DNA of 50,985 bases from an uncultured Prevotellaceae bacterium (GTDB lineage: Bacteria; Bacteroidota; Bacteroidia; Bacteroidales; Bacteroidaceae), in the NCBI GenBank assembly GCA_946626595.1, contig CAMOUQ010000008.1, forward strand, positions 1 to 50,985, written 5' to 3'. The notes under the pieces are model-generated. The model ran no database searches. It saw only the letters and a list, made by a program, of their open reading frames with translations, and was not told the DNA's origin. The translations under genes were made by a program, and so were the position numbers. This document shows, one piece after another, positions 49,975-50,985 of this stretch (positions within the stretch are counted from its first letter, which is position 1; the number at the start of each line of letters is the position of its first letter).

Positions 49975-50871
49975 ATGGCATACTTCGACCCTACATCCAG
50001 CGAGCGTCGCGGGCTCATCGTCTTCTGCCTGGCCCTGCTATTGTCGCTCGGAGTGGGTTGCTATGTCTACATGCAACGCTCGGACGAACCCGCATCGACC
50101 GAGTCACCCTCGCCTGGCAGCGTCCAGCGCCCCCGTCGCTACTATGCCCGGCTGGCGCGCAAGGTCGAGACCTTCGACTTCGACCCCAACGAGGCCGACT
50201 CCACGGCACTGCTACGTCTGGGCTTCGCCCCCTATCAGGTGCGCGGCATCTATAAGTATCGCGCCATGGGCGGCCGCTACCACGAGCCCGACGATGTGAA
50301 ACGCATCCCCGGCATGACCAACGAACTGTGGGAACGCCTCCGCCCCCACGTCCGCATTGCCCACCGCTACCAGTACGTCGAGGTGGAAGAGCCCGATGAG
50401 GCCCGGCCCATGCAGCACGATGCGGACGCAGCGCCCGCCGTCCCCCGCGACACCGTGCGCTATCCCGTGAAACTCGCCGAGGGCAGCGTGGTGTCCCTGA
50501 ACGATGCCGACACATCGGCCCTGAAGAAGGTGCCCGGCATCGGCTCCTACTATGCCCGTCGGATAGTGGACTACCGCCGTCGGCTGGGCGGCTTCGTCTC
50601 CCTGGCCCAGTTGCAGGAGATAGAGGGCATGCCCGAGGGCGTGGAACGGTGGTTCACCCTGTCCACCGACAGCGTACGGCGCATCCCTGTCAATCGGGCC
50701 ACGAAGAACCAACTCGTGCGCCATCCCTATCTGCGCGTCTATCGCGCCCGCGCCATTTGGGACTATCGCCACAACGTCGGTCCCCTCCGCAGCATCGACG
50801 ACCTCCGCCGTCTGCCCGACTTCTCCGAGGAAGACATCCGCCGCCTGCAGCCCTACCTCGATTTCGAGTAA
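49975..50871 (+). CDS. Membrane-anchored helix-hairpin-helix (ComEA-like) protein
   Basis: This 298-residue protein starts at MAYFDPTSSERRGLIVFCLA. A membrane helix (about 13-33) is followed by a flexible Pro/Ser linker. At least three helix-hairpin-helix units follow: one around FDFDPNEADSTALLRLGF, one at LNDADTSALKKVPGIGSYYA then RRIVDYRRRLGGF, and one at PVNRATKNQLVRHPYLRVYR. ComEA-type proteins bind DNA non-specifically during uptake. The N-terminal anchor and the outward tail would fit periplasmic DNA binding. No other competence genes are present. A longer upstream frame exists, but it lies in the transporter gene, so the ATG 1 base after its stop is chosen. Confidence 0.88.
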   Translation: MAYFDPTSSERRGLIVFCLALLLSLGVGCYVYMQRSDEPASTESPSPGSVQRPRRYYARLARKVETFDFDPNEADSTALLRLGFAPYQVRGIYKYRAMGGRYHEPDDVKRIPGMTNELWERLRPHVRIAHRYQYVEVEEPDEARPMQHDADAAPAVPRDTVRYPVKLAEGSVVSLNDADTSALKKVPGIGSYYARRIVDYRRRLGGFVSLAQLQEIEGMPEGVERWFTLSTDSVRRIPVNRATKNQLVRHPYLRVYRARAIWDYRHNVGPLRSIDDLRRLPDFSEEDIRRLQPYLDFE

Positions 50872-50904
50872 TAGGCTCCGAAGCCGAGGGCAATATCTGT
50901 CTGG

Positions 50905-50937
50905 GCTCCAACCTTAGTATTGTCTGAGCTCCAACCT
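50905..50937. repeat. Interspersed repeat copy related to 12815-12847
   Basis: The 33 bases from GCTCCAACCTTAGTATTGTC to AACCT differ from 12815-12847 at two positions. It lies 34 bases after the helix-hairpin-helix stop, in the last 114 bases of the window, where nothing else is seen. Confidence 0.85.
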
Positions 50938-50985
50938 ATCCCGACCTGCCATAGGTCATCCTCCGGATAGGCGTAAAGCGCGAAA

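Overview
The window is a chromosomal segment from a Bacteroidales bacterium, most likely Prevotellaceae-like with a fairly high GC content. The evidence is the -33 TTTG / -7 TAnnTTTG promoters, the lack of Shine-Dalgarno leaders, and families typical of that order: GLPGLI protein, M56/TonB sensor, CarboxypepD-regulatory outer membrane barrels, membrane-anchored HTH regulator, DUF6250, GH43, CotH, K+-type membrane pyrophosphatase, and bacterial glutaminyl cyclase. No rRNA, tRNA, CRISPR array, phage or IS element was seen.

Layout. (1) 1-12.7 kb, minus strand: a truncated GLPGLI protein, a BlaI/M56 repressor-sensor pair, two paralogous TonB-receptor-like barrels with a membrane-anchored HTH regulator between them, and a PspC-PadR-PspC envelope-stress operon. 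(2) 12.9-23.2 kb, minus strand: ion-pumping pyrophosphatase, DUF6250 protein, a low-complexity secreted protein, GH43 glycosidase, a 1366-residue multimodular secreted protein and aroB. (3) 23.3-28.3 kb, plus strand: three consecutive FKBP isomerases, a repeat-rich gap, then a CotH protein. (4) 28.5-36.9 kb: two OmpA-like proteins sharing 764 identical bases, a Cbp1-like lipoprotein between them on the other strand, then a secreted TPR-caspase and a DUF4384 protein. (5) 37-43 kb, plus strand: Lrp regulator, a C26 hydrolase-M19 dipeptidase fusion, glutaminyl cyclase, SufE, Dus and U32. (6) 43-50.9 kb: acyl-CoA synthetase-prfB-50 aa protein-CYTH operon, a convergent VanZ gene, and two tandem NSS transporters with a helix-hairpin-helix protein.

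Working together: regions 1 and 4 look like envelope sensing and surface modules built by gene duplication. Region 5 links peptide/gamma-glutamyl turnover and N-terminal pyroglutamate formation to an Lrp regulator. The least expected signals are non-coding. A 51-bp promoter module is shared by the CotH and acyl-CoA synthetase genes. Tandem hairpin repeats with a compensatory base-pair change lie upstream of CotH. Two short-period arrays reiterate stop codons at gene ends. Two interspersed palindromic repeat families occur, one of them carried in frame inside a PspC gene.
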